From Megachile rotundata (lineage: Eukaryota; Arthropoda; Insecta; Hymenoptera; Megachilidae): 64,000 nt of DNA. Shown one piece after another: positions 1 to 11,749 of the stretch. The position numbers and the translations under genes were made by a program. Under the pieces are notes generated by a model that searched no databases, had not been told where the DNA came from, and saw only the letters and a program-made list of their open reading frames with translations. Location: assembly GCF_050947335.1 (NCBI RefSeq), contig NW_027473686.1:112080-176079 (forward strand), written 5' to 3'. Each line of letters begins with the position of its first letter. The first letter of the stretch is position 1.

Positions 1-83
1 TTATTAGCCATATTATGCTTATATGATCGATAGAACGACAATTACTATACTTATTACTCTTAATGTTATCAATCTAACTCATA

Positions 84-166
84 TTATTAACCATATTATG
101 CTAATATGATCGATAGAACGACAATTACTATACTTATTACACTCACTATTATCAATCTAACTCATA
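84..166 (+). repeat. Class B monomer exemplar
   Basis: Differs from canonical at G7A (TTAACC), T20A (GCTAATATG), T58A, T61C and T63C (ACACTCACTATT). With T20A, positions 9-15 and 19-25 become a perfect 7-bp dyad, CATATTA / TAATATG, around a 3-nt TGC spacer. Class B usually follows a canonical monomer and precedes class C, for example again at 665-747 and 6558-6640. Confidence 0.9.
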
Positions 167-249
167 TTATTAGCCATATTATGCTTAAATGATCGATAGA
201 ACGACAATTACTATACTTATTACTCTTATTATTATCTACCTAACTCATA
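167..249 (+). repeat. Class C monomer exemplar
   Basis: Marked by T22A (CTTAAATGATC) and by A71T plus T73C (TATCTACC in place of TATCAATC). Class C is almost always followed by class D, then E or I, so it opens the commonest higher-order phrase of the array. A sub-variant has TTTCTC at 54-59, as at 3653 and 53039. Confidence 0.9.
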
Positions 250-332
250 TTATTAGCCATATTATGCTTATATTATCGATAGAACGACAATTACTATACT
301 TATTACGCTTATTATTATCAATCTAACTCATA
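250..332 (+). repeat. Class D monomer exemplar
   Basis: Marked by G25T (TTATATTATCG) and T58G (ATTACGCTT). G25T removes the GATC site present in most other classes and extends the ATCGAT palindrome to TATCGATA. Class D follows class C nearly everywhere I looked, for example 831, 1245, 3736 and 53122. Confidence 0.9.
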
Positions 333-415
333 TTATTAGCCATATTATGCTTATATGATCGATAGAACGAGAATTACTATACTCACTACTCTTAGTATTA
401 TCAATCTAACTCACA
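333..415 (+). repeat. Class E monomer exemplar
   Basis: Marked by C39G (GAACGAGAATT) and by T52C, T54C and T63G (ACTCACTACTCTTAGTATT). It follows class D in the C-D-E phrase. The same right half is shared with class I, which suggests that I and E derive from one ancestor, differing by G17C and C36T in I. Confidence 0.9.
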
Positions 416-498
416 TTATTAGCCATATTATGCGTATATTATCGATAGAACGACAATTACTGTACTCATTACTCTTATTATTATCAATCTAACTCATA
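416..498 (+). repeat. Class F monomer exemplar
   Basis: Marked by T19G (TATGCGTATATT) and G25T. This copy also has ACTGTACTCATT at 44-55. Like class D it lacks GATC. Other copies (for example near 4400, 12538, 29804 and 60514) carry the same left half with a canonical or TTGCTC right half, so the left and right halves assort partly independently. Confidence 0.85.
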
Positions 499-581
499 TT
501 ATTAGCCATATTATGCTTATATGATCGAGAGAACGACAATTACTATACTCACTACTCTTATTATTATCAATCTAACTCATA

Positions 582-664
582 TTATTAGCCATATTATGCT
601 TATATGATCGATAGAACGACAATTACTATACTTATTACTCTTATTATTATCAATCTAACTCATA
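582..664 (+). repeat. Class A (canonical) monomer exemplar
   Basis: This copy matches the consensus I derived by eye and serves as the position reference (1-83). Key words are CCATATTATGC at 8-18, the palindrome ATCGAT at 26-31, GAACGAC at 33-39, TTACTATAC at 42-50, CTTATTATTATC at 59-70 and CTAACTCATA at 74-83. It contains one GATC and two CpG. Class A copies are the commonest and occur throughout the window. Sub-variants carry AATGTT (positions 62-67), or CTCACTAC in place of CTTATTAC (50-57). Confidence 0.93.
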
Positions 665-2324
665 TTATTAACCATATTATGCTAATATGATCGATAGAAC
701 GACAATTACTATACTTATTACACACACTATTATCAATCTAACTCATATTATTAGCCATATTATGCTTAAATGATCGATAGAACGACAATTACTATACTTA
801 TTACTCTTATTATTATCTACCTAACTCATATTATTAGCCATATTCTGCTTATATTATCGATAGAACGACAATTACTATACTTATTACGCTTATTATTATC
901 AATCTAACTCATATTATTAGCCATATTATGCTTATATGATCGATAGAACGACAATTACTATACCTATTACTCTTATTATTATCAATCTAACTCATATTAT
1001 TAGCCATATTATGCTTATATGATCGATAGGACGACAATCACTATACATATTACTCTTATTATTATCAATCTAACTCATATTATTAGACATATTATGCTTA
1101 TATGATCGATAGAACTACAATTACTATACTCATTACTCTTATCATTATCAATCCAACTCATATTATTAGCCATATTATGCTTAAATGATCGATAGAACGA
1201 CAATTACTATACTTATTACTCTTATTTTTATCTACCTAACTCATATTATTAGCCATATTATGCTTATATTATCGATAGAACGACAATTACTATACTTATT
1301 ACGCTTAGTATTATCAATCTAACTCATATTATTAGCCATATTATGCTTATATGATCGATAGAACGAGAATTACTATACTCACTACTCTTAGTATTATCAA
1401 TCTAACTCATATTATTAGCCATATTATGCTTATATTATCGATAGAACGACAATTACTATACTTATTACTGTTATTATTATCAATCTAACTCATATTATTA
1501 GCCATATTGTGCTTATATGATCGATAGAACGACAATTACTGTACTCATTACTCTTATTATTATCAATCTAGCTCATATTATTAGCCATATTATGCTTATA
1601 TGATCGATAGAACGACAATTACTATACTTATTACTCTTATTTTTATCTACCTAACTCATATTATTAGCCATATTATGCTTATATTACCGATAGAACGACA
1701 ATTACTATACTTATTACGCTTATTATTATCAATCTAACTCATATTATTAGCCATATTATGCTAATATGATCGATAGAACGAGAATTACTATACTCACTAC
1801 TCTTAGTATTATCAATCTAACTCATATTATTAGCCATATTATGCTTATATTATCGATAGAACGACAATTACTATACTCATTACTGTTATTATTATCAATC
1901 TAACTCATATTATTAGCCATATTGTGCTTATATGATCGATAGAACGACAATTACTGTACTCATTACTCTTATTATTATCAATCTAGCTCATATTATTAGG
2001 CATATTATGCTTATATGATCGATAGAACGACAATTACTATACTTATTACTCTTATTGTTATCAATCTAACTCATATTATTAGCCATATTATGCTTAAATG
2101 ATCGATAGAACGACAATTACTATACTTATTACTCTTATTATTATCAATCTAACTCATAGTATTAGCCATATTATGCTTATATGATCGATAGAACGACAAT
2201 TACTATACTCACTACTCTTATCATTATGAATCTAACTCATATTATTAGCCATATTATGCTTATATGATCGATAGAACGACAATTACTATACTTATTACTC
2301 TTATTATTATCAATCTAACTCATA

Positions 2325-2407
2325 TTATTAACCATATTATGCTAATATGATCGATAGAACGACAATTGCTATACTAATTACACTCACTATTATCAATCTA
2401 ACTCATA
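2325..2407 (+). repeat. Class H monomer exemplar
   Basis: A class B relative (G7A, T20A, ACACTCAC right half) with two added changes, A44G (AATTGCTATAC) and T52A (ACTAATTAC). It carries the perfect 7-bp dyad of class B. It is almost always followed by class G. Confidence 0.9.
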
Positions 2408-2490
2408 TTATTAGCCATATTATGCAGATATGATCGATAGCACGACATTTACTATACTTATTACTCGTATTATTATCAAGCTAACTCGTA
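2408..2490 (+). repeat. Class G monomer exemplar
   Basis: The most diverged common class: T19A and T20G (TGCAGATATG), A34C (AGCACGAC), A41T (ACATTTAC), T60G (ACTCGTATT), T73G (CAAGCTAAC) and A81G (CTCGTA). It directly follows class H in nearly every occurrence, making the H-G pair the most stable two-monomer phrase of the array. Sub-variants carry ATATTTATTACGC or CGTAATATT in the right half. Confidence 0.9.
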
Positions 2491-3818
2491 TTATTAGCCA
2501 TATTATGCTTATATGATCGATAGAACGACAATTACTATACTTATTACTCTTAATGTTATCAATCTAACTCATATTATTAGCCATATTATGCTTATATGAT
2601 CGATAGAACGACAATTACTATACTTATTACTCTTATTATTATCAATCTAACTCATATTATTAACCATATTATCCTAATATGATCGATAGAACGACAATTG
2701 CTATACTAATTACACTCACTATTATCAATCTAACTCATATTATTAGCCATATTATGCAGATATGATCGATAGCACGACATTTACTATACTTATTACTCGT
2801 ATTATTATCAAGCTAACTCGTATTATTAGCCATATTATGCTTATATGATCGATAGAACGACAATTACTATACTTATTACTCTTATTATTATCAATCTAAC
2901 TCATATTATTAGCCATATTATGCTTATATGATCGATAGAACGACAATTACTATACTCACTACTCTTATTATTATCAATCTAACTCATATTATTAACCATA
3001 TTATGCTAATATGATCGATAGAACGACAATTGCTATACTAATTACACTCACTATTATCAATCTAACTCATATTATTAGCCATATTATGCAGATATGATCG
3101 ATAGCACGACATTTACTATACTTATTACTCGTATTATTATCAAGCTAACTCGTATTATTAGCCATATTATGCTTATATGATCGATAGAACGACAATTACT
3201 ATACTTATTACTCTTAATGTTATCAATCTAACTCATATTATTAGCCATATTATGCTTATATGATCGATAGAACGACAATTACTATACTTATTACTCTTAT
3301 TATTATCAATCTAACTCATATTATTAGCCATATTATGCTTATATGATCGATAGAACGACAATTACTATACTTATTACTCTTATTATTATCAATCTAACTC
3401 ATATTATTAGCCATATTATGCTTAAATGATCGATAGAACGACAATTACTATACTTATTACACTTATTATTATCAATCTAACTCATATTATTAACCATATT
3501 ATGCTAATATGATCGATAGAACGACAATTGCTATACTAATTACACTCACTATTATCAATCTAACTCATATTATTAACCATATTATGCAGATATGATCGAT
3601 AGCACGACATTTACTATACTTATTACTCGTATTATTATCAAGCTAACTCGTATTATTAACCATATTATGCTTAAATGATCGATAGAACGACAATTACTAT
3701 ACTTATTTCTCTTATTATTATCTACCTAACTCATATTATTAGCCATATTATGCTTATATTATCGATAGAACGACAATTACTATACTTATTACGCTTATTA
3801 TTATCAATCTAACTCATA

Positions 3819-3901
3819 TTATTAGCCATATTATCCTTATATGATCGATAGAATGAGAATTGCTATACTCACTACTCTTAGTATTATCAATCTAACTCAT
3901 A
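3819..3901 (+). repeat. Class I monomer exemplar
   Basis: Marked by G17C (TTATCCTTATATG), C36T and C39G (AGAATGAGAATT), and the class E right half (CTCACTACTCTTAGTA). C36T converts one of the two monomer CpGs to TpG. It replaces class E after C-D in many phrases and is usually followed by class J. Confidence 0.9.
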
Positions 3902-3984
3902 TTATTAGCCATATTATGCTCATATGATCGTTAGAACGACAATTACTATACTTATTACACTCACTATTATCAATCTAACTCATA
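3902..3984 (+). repeat. Class J monomer exemplar
   Basis: Marked by T20C (GCTCATATG) and A30T (GATCGTTAG), with the ACACTCAC right half of class B. A30T destroys the otherwise near-invariant ATCGAT palindrome. Class J follows class I in the C-D-I-J phrase. A related form with TTACACATATT at the left end occurs near 17933, 20258, 27725, 31459, 33204, 41504, 58267 and 62169. Confidence 0.88.
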
Positions 3985-4731
3985 TTATTAGCCATATTAT
4001 GGTTATATGATCGATAGCACGACATTTACTATACTTATTACTCTTATTATTATCAATCTAACTCATATTATTAGCCATATTATGCTTAAATGATCGATAG
4101 AACGACAATTACTATACTTATTTCTCTTATTATTATCTACCTAACTCATATTATTAGCCATATTATGCTTATATTATCGATAGAACGACAATTACTATAC
4201 TTATTACGCTTATTATTATCAATCTAACTCATATTATTAGCCATATTATCCTTATATGATCGATAGAATGAGAATTGCTATACTCACTACTCTTAGTATT
4301 ATCAATCTAACTCATATTATTAGCCATATTATGCTCATATGATCGTTAGAACGACAATTACTATACTTATTACACTCACTATTATCAATCTAACTCATAT
4401 TATTAGCCATATTATGCGTATATTATCGATAGAACGACAATTACTATACTTATTGCTCTTATTATTATCAATCTAACTCATATTATTGACCATATTATGC
4501 AGATATGATCGATAGAACGACAATTACTATACTTATTACTCTTATTATTATCAATCTAAGTCATATTATTAGCCATATTATGCTTATATCATCGATAGAA
4601 CGACAATCACTATACTTATTACTCTTATTATTATCAATCTAACTCATGTTATTAACCATATTATGCTAATATGATCGATAGAACGACAATTACTATACTT
4701 ATTACACTCACTATTATCAATCTAACTCATA

Positions 4732-4814
4732 TTATTAACCATATTATGCTTATATGATCGATAGAACGACAATTATTGTACTTATTACTCTTATCATTAT
4801 CGATCTAACTCATA
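4732..4814 (+). repeat. Class L monomer exemplar
   Basis: Left half canonical with G7A. The middle reads AATTATTGTACTTATT and the right half TCATTATCGATC. The CGATC word adds a third CpG to the unit. Recurs near 8301, 12708, 15361, 17678, 19254, 30211, 37190 and 45240, usually preceding a class D or canonical monomer. Confidence 0.83.
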
Positions 4815-5478
4815 TTATTAGCCACATTATGCTTATATTATCGATAGAACGACAATTACTATACTTATTACGCTTATTATTATCAATCTAACTCATATTA
4901 TTAGCCATATTTTGGTTATATGATCGATAGCACGACATTTACTATACTTATTACTCTTATTATTATCAATCTAACTCATATTATTAGCCATATTATGCTT
5001 AAATGATCGATAGAACGACAATTACTATACTTATTTCTCTTATTATTATCTACCTAACTCATATTATTAGCCATATTATGCTTATATTATCGATAGAACG
5101 ACAATTACTATACTTAATACGCTTATTATTATCAATCTAACTCATATTATTAGCCATATTATCCTTATATGATCGATAGAATGAGAATTACTATACTCAC
5201 TACTCTTAGTATTATCAATCTAACTCATATTATTAGCCATATTATGCTCATATGATCGTTAGAACGACAATTACTATACTTATTACACTCACTATTATCA
5301 ATCTAACTCATATTATTAACCATATTATGCAGATATGATCGATAGCACGACATTTACTATATTTATTACGCTTATTATTATCAACCTAACTCATATTATT
5401 AGCCATATTATGCTTATATGATCGATAGAACGACAATTACTATACTTATTACTCTTATTGTTATCAATCTAACTCATA

Positions 5479-5561
5479 TTATTAGCCATATTATGCTTAA
5501 ATGATCGATAGACCGACAATTACTATACTTATTACTCTTATTATTATCAATCTAACTCATA
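5479..5561 (+). repeat. Class K monomer exemplar
   Basis: A class-C-like left end (CTTAAATG) with A35C (GATAGACCGAC) and a canonical right half. It typically follows a canonical monomer with TTGTTATC at 63-70, for example 7969, 10127, 39847 and 48479. Confidence 0.85.
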
Positions 5562-5893
5562 TTATTAGCCATATTATGCTTATATGATCGATAAAACGAC
5601 AATTACTATACTCACTACTCTTATTATTATCAATCTAACTCATATTATTAGCCATATTATGCTTATATGATCGATAGAACGACAATTACTATACTTATTA
5701 CTCTTATTATTATCAATCTAACTCATATTATTAACCATATTATGCTAATATGATCGAAAAAACGACAATTGCTATACTAATTACACTCACTATTATCAAT
5801 CTAACTCATATTATTAACCATATTATGCAGATATGATCGATAGCACGACATTTACTATACTTATTACTCGTATTATTATCAAGCTAACTCGTA

Positions 5894-8111
5894 TTATTAG
5901 CCATATTATGCTTATATGATCGATAGAACGACAATTACTATACTTATTACTCTTAATGTTATCAATCTAACTCATATTATTAACCATATTATGCTAATAT
6001 GATCGATAGAACGACAATTACTATACTTATTACACTCACTATTATCAATCTAACTCATATTATTAGCCATATTATGCTTAAATGATCGATAGAACGACAA
6101 TTACTATACTTATTACTCTTATTATTATCTACCTAACTCATATTATTAGCCATATTATGCTTATATTATCGATAGAACGACAATTACTATACTTATTACG
6201 CTTATTATTATCAATCTAACTCATATTATTAGCCATATTATGCTTATATGATCGATAGAACGAGAATTACTATACTCACTACTCTTAGTATTATCAATCT
6301 AACTCACATTATTAGCCATATTATGCGTATATTATCGATAGAACGACAATTACTGTACTCATTACTCTTATTATTATCAATCTAACTCATATTATTAGCC
6401 ATATTATGCTTATATGATCGAGAGAACGACAATTACTATACTCACTACTCTTATTATTATCAATCTAACTCATATTATTAGCCATATTATGCTTATATGA
6501 TCGATAGAACGACAATTACTATACTTATTACTCTTATTATTATCAATCTAACTCATATTATTAACCATATTATGCTAATATGATCGATAGAACGACAATT
6601 ACTATACTTATTACACTCACTATTATCAATCTAACTCATATTATTAGCCATATTATGCTTAAATGATCGATAGAACGACAATTACTATACTTATTACTCT
6701 TATTATTATCTACCTAACTCATATTATTAGCCATATTCTGCTTATATTATCGATAGAACGACAATTACTATACTTATTACGCTTATTATTATCAATCTAA
6801 CTCATATTATTAGCCATATTATGCTTATATGATCGATAGAACGACAATTACTATACTTATTACTCTTATTATTATCAATCTAACTCATATTATTAGCCAT
6901 ATTATGCTTATATGATCGATAGGACGACAATCACTATACATATTACTCTTATTATTATCAATCTAACTCATATTATTAGACATATTATGCTTATATGATC
7001 GATAGAACTACAATTACTATACTCATTACTCTTATCATTATCAATCCAACTCATATTATTAGCCATATTATGCTTAAATGATCGATAGAACGACAATTAC
7101 TATACTTATTACTCTTATTTTTATCTACCTAACTCATATTATTAGCCATATTATGCTTATATTATCGATAGAACGACAATTACTATACTTATTACGCTTA
7201 GTATTATCAATCTAACTCATATTATTAGCCATATTATGCTTATATGATCGATAGAACGAGAATTACTATACTCACTACTCTTAGTATTATCAATCTAACT
7301 CATATTATTAGCCATATTATGCTTATATTATCGATAGAACGACAATTACTATACTTATTACTGTTATTATTATCAATCTAACTCATATTATTAGCCATAT
7401 TGTGCTTATATGATCGATAGAACGACAATTACTGTACTCATTACTCTTATTATTATCAATCTAGCTCATATTATTAGCCATATTATGCTTATATGATCGA
7501 TAGAACGACAATTACTATACTTATTACTCTTATTTTTATCTACCTAACTCATATTATTAGCCATATTATGCTTATATTACCGATAGAACGACAATTACTA
7601 TACTTATTACGCTTATTATTATCAATCTAACTCATATTATTAGCCATATTATGCTAATATGATCGATAGAACGAGAATTACTATACTCACTACTCTTAGT
7701 ATTATCAATCTAACTCATATTATTAGCCATATTATGCTTATATTATCGATAGAACGACAATTACTATACTCATTACTGTTATTATTATCAATCTAACTCA
7801 TATTATTAGCCATATTGTGCTTATATGATCGATAGAACGACAATTACTGTACTCATTACTCTTATTATTATCAATCTAGCTCATATTATTAGGCATATTA
7901 TGCTTATATGATCGATAGAACGACAATTACTATACTTATTACTCTTATTGTTATCAATCTAACTCATATTATTAGCCATATTATGCTTAAATGATCGATA
8001 GACCGACAATTACTATACTTATTACTCTTATTATTATCAATCTAACTCATATTATTAGCCATATTATGCTTATATGATCGATAGAACGACAATTACTATA
8101 CTCACTACTCT
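5894..8111 (+). repeat. Block alpha, copy 2
   Basis: Second copy of bases 1-2218 in the same order and orientation. It is followed without a break by a segment holding class M and L monomers. Its right part (from about 7434) is the start of the 26-monomer tandem duplication, so this block has been copied at least twice at different scales. Confidence 0.85.
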
Positions 8112-9591
8112 TATTATTATCAATCTAACTCATATTATTAGCCATATTATGCTTATATGATCGATAGAACGACAATTACTATACTTATTACACTCACTAT
8201 TATCAATCTAACTCATATTATTAACCATATTATGCTTATATGATCGATAGAACGACAATTATGGTACTTATTACTCTTATCATTATCGATCTATCTCATA
8301 TTATTAGCCATATTATGCTTATATGATCGATAGAACGACAATTATTGTACTTATTACTCTTATCATTATCGATCTAACTCATATTATTAGCCATATTATG
8401 CTTATATGATCGATAGAACGACAATTACTATACTTATTACACTCACTATTATCAATCTAGCTCATATTATTAACCATATTATGCAGATATGATCGATAGC
8501 ACGAAATTTACTATATTTATTACGCTTATTATTATCAACCTAACTCATATTATTAGCCATATTATGCTTATATGATCGATAGAACGACAATTACTATACT
8601 TATTACTCTTATTATTATCAATCTAACTCATAATATTAGCCATATTATGCTTATATGATCGATAGAACGACAATTACTATACTCACTACTCTTATCATTA
8701 TGAATCTAACTCATATTATTAGCCATATTATGCTTATATGATCGATAGAACGACAATTACTATACTTATTACTCTTAATGTTATCAATCTAACTCATATT
8801 ATTAGCCATATTATGCTTATATGATCGATAGAACGACAATTACTATACTTATTACTCTTATTATTATCAATCTAACTCATATTATTAACCATATTATGCT
8901 AATATGATCGATAGAACGACAATTGCTATACTAATTACACTCACTATTATCAATCTAACTCATATTATTAGCCATATTATGCAGATATGATCGATAGCAC
9001 GACATTTACTATACTTATTACTCGTATTATTATCAAGCTAACTCGTATTATTAGCCATATTATGCTTATATGATCGATAGAACGACAATTACTATACTTA
9101 TTACTCTTATTATTATCAATCTAACTCATATTATTAACCATATTATGCTAATATGATCGATAGAACGACAATTGCTATACTAATTACACTCACTATTATC
9201 AATCTAACTCATATTATTAGCCATATTATGCAGATATGATCGATAGAACGACAATTACTATACTTATTACTCTTATTATTATCAATCTAACTCATATTAT
9301 TAGCCATATTATGCTTATATGATCGATAGAACGACAATTACTATACTCACTACTCTTATTATTATCAATCTAACTCATATTATTAGCCATATTATGCTTA
9401 TATGATCGATAGAACGACAATTACTATACTTATTACTCTTATTATTATCAATCTAACTCATAATATTAGCCATATTATGCTTATATGATCGATAGAACGA
9501 CAATTACTATACTCATTACTCTTATCATTATCAATCTAACTCATGTTATTAGCCATATTACGCTTATATGATCGATAGAACGACAATTACT
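7434..9591 (+). repeat. 26-monomer tandem duplication, copy 1
   Basis: This 2158-bp stretch (26 x 83) is repeated immediately downstream. Rare markers pair at an offset of 2158: CTAGCTC at 7461 and 9619, GTACTTATTACTC after ATTATGG near 8264 and 10422, and AGCACGAAATTTA near 8496 and 10654. I saw no substitution between the copies in the stretches I compared, so the duplication looks recent. Confidence 0.88.
8218..8300 (+). repeat. Class M monomer exemplar
   Basis: Like class L but with AATTATGGTAC at 41-51 and ATCTATCTCATA at the right end. It is always followed by a class L unit. The M-L pair recurs near 10376, 17597, 19921, 32874 and 41174, marking a mobile block within the array. Confidence 0.83.
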
Positions 9592-9628
9592 GTACTCATT
9601 ACTCTTATTATTATCAATCTAGCTCATA
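9546..9628 (+). other. Chimeric monomer at 26-monomer duplication junction
   Basis: Left part matches the monomer at 11704 (TTACGCTT at 14-21). Right part matches the monomer at 7388 (ACTGTACTC at 44-52, TAGCTC at 75-80). The exchange point lies between monomer positions 16 and 47. Confidence 0.8.
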
Positions 9629-11749
9629 TTATTAGCCATATTATGCTTATATGATCGATAGAACGACAATTACTATACTTATTACTCTTATTTTTATCTA
9701 CCTAACTCATATTATTAGCCATATTATGCTTATATTACCGATAGAACGACAATTACTATACTTATTACGCTTATTATTATCAATCTAACTCATATTATTA
9801 GCCATATTATGCTAATATGATCGATAGAACGAGAATTACTATACTCACTACTCTTAGTATTATCAATCTAACTCATATTATTAGCCATATTATGCTTATA
9901 TTATCGATAGAACGACAATTACTATACTCATTACTGTTATTATTATCAATCTAACTCATATTATTAGCCATATTGTGCTTATATGATCGATAGAACGACA
10001 ATTACTGTACTCATTACTCTTATTATTATCAATCTAGCTCATATTATTAGGCATATTATGCTTATATGATCGATAGAACGACAATTACTATACTTATTAC
10101 TCTTATTGTTATCAATCTAACTCATATTATTAGCCATATTATGCTTAAATGATCGATAGACCGACAATTACTATACTTATTACTCTTATTATTATCAATC
10201 TAACTCATATTATTAGCCATATTATGCTTATATGATCGATAGAACGACAATTACTATACTCACTACTCTTATTATTATCAATCTAACTCATATTATTAGC
10301 CATATTATGCTTATATGATCGATAGAACGACAATTACTATACTTATTACACTCACTATTATCAATCTAACTCATATTATTAACCATATTATGCTTATATG
10401 ATCGATAGAACGACAATTATGGTACTTATTACTCTTATCATTATCGATCTATCTCATATTATTAGCCATATTATGCTTATATGATCGATAGAACGACAAT
10501 TATTGTACTTATTACTCTTATCATTATCGATCTAACTCATATTATTAGCCATATTATGCTTATATGATCGATAGAACGACAATTACTATACTTATTACAC
10601 TCACTATTATCAATCTAGCTCATATTATTAACCATATTATGCAGATATGATCGATAGCACGAAATTTACTATATTTATTACGCTTATTATTATCAACCTA
10701 ACTCATATTATTAGCCATATTATGCTTATATGATCGATAGAACGACAATTACTATACTTATTACTCTTATTATTATCAATCTAACTCATAATATTAGCCA
10801 TATTATGCTTATATGATCGATAGAACGACAATTACTATACTCACTACTCTTATCATTATGAATCTAACTCATATTATTAGCCATATTATGCTTATATGAT
10901 CGATAGAACGACAATTACTATACTTATTACTCTTAATGTTATCAATCTAACTCATATTATTAGCCATATTATGCTTATATGATCGATAGAACGACAATTA
11001 CTATACTTATTACTCTTATTATTATCAATCTAACTCATATTATTAACCATATTATGCTAATATGATCGATAGAACGACAATTGCTATACTAATTACACTC
11101 ACTATTATCAATCTAACTCATATTATTAGCCATATTATGCAGATATGATCGATAGCACGACATTTACTATACTTATTACTCGTATTATTATCAAGCTAAC
11201 TCGTATTATTAGCCATATTATGCTTATATGATCGATAGAACGACAATTACTATACTTATTACTCTTATTATTATCAATCTAACTCATATTATTAACCATA
11301 TTATGCTAATATGATCGATAGAACGACAATTGCTATACTAATTACACTCACTATTATCAATCTAACTCATATTATTAGCCATATTATGCAGATATGATCG
11401 ATAGAACGACAATTACTATACTTATTACTCTTATTATTATCAATCTAACTCATATTATTAGCCATATTATGCTTATATGATCGATAGAACGACAATTACT
11501 ATACTCACTACTCTTATTATTATCAATCTAACTCATATTATTAGCCATATTATGCTTATATGATCGATAGAACGACAATTACTATACTTATTACTCTTAT
11601 TATTATCAATCTAACTCATAATATTAGCCATATTATGCTTATATGATCGATAGAACGACAATTACTATACTCATTACTCTTATCATTATCAATCTAACTC
11701 ATGTTATTAGCCATATTACGCTTATATGATCGATAGAACGACAATTACT
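9592..11749 (+). repeat. 26-monomer tandem duplication, copy 2
   Basis: Direct continuation of copy 1. The junction lies inside the monomer at 9546-9628, whose left part carries TTACGCTT (end of copy 1) and whose right part carries ACTGTACTC (start of copy 2). The equivalent monomer at 11704 keeps TTACGCTT but continues with the canonical middle, as expected for the outer end of a tandem duplication. Confidence 0.87.

Larger units (their letters stand above)
1..2218 (+). repeat. Block alpha, copy 1
   Basis: Repeats at 5894-8111 at an offset of exactly 5893 bp (71 monomers), in the same monomer order. The rare word GATAGGACGACAATC at 1021-1040 has its partner at 6914-6933. Differences I noticed include CACACACT versus CACTCACT near 721, ACCTATT versus ACTTATT near 963, and GAACG versus GACCG near 2109. 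Related copies start near 37850 and 46482. Confidence 0.85.
2242..3652 (+). repeat. H-G phrase zone (4- to 6-monomer higher-order repeat)
   Basis: Class H followed by class G occurs at 2325, 2657, 2989 and 3487, giving spacings of 332, 332 and 498 bp (4, 4 and 6 monomers). The spacer monomers are canonical or carry AATGTT. The same phrase zone recurs near 13860-14700, 20740-21250, 33600-35600 and 41990-43990. Confidence 0.85.
3653..4399 (+). repeat. C-D-I-J pentamer higher-order repeat
   Basis: Monomer order is C (3653), D (3736), I (3819), J (3902) and a GGTTATATG/AGCACGAC monomer (3985). C (4068), D (4151), I (4234) and J (4317) then repeat at an offset of 415 bp. The repeat then breaks into a class F monomer at 4400. 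The same pentamer occurs near 36120-36870, 44490-45240 and three times in 53039-54283. Confidence 0.87.
4400..5893 (+). repeat. Mosaic satellite segment between higher-order blocks
   Basis: A run of mixed classes: F, a TTGACC/CAGATATG monomer, AAGTCATA and ATATCATCG variants, B, L, a CCACATTA class D unit, a TTTTGGTTA variant, C, D, I, J, G, K and H. Rare words here (ATATCATCG at 4583, TTTTGG at 4911) recur at 37037-37045 and 37365 at an offset of 32454 bp (391 monomers plus 1). This segment is therefore another copy of sequence within block delta. A rare CGAAAAAACG variant at 5755 recurs at 37711 and 46343. Confidence 0.8.

Noticed and set aside
250..332. TATA-like promoter words such as CTTATAT in each monomer
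   Set aside because: Expected by chance in 76% AT sequence. There is no associated transcript, gene or other promoter element.
7434..11749. Declaring the near-identical blocks an assembly artefact
   Set aside because: The junction monomer is a true hybrid and other blocks differ by private variants, which fits real duplication. Without read depth neither view can be settled, so it is left as a check.
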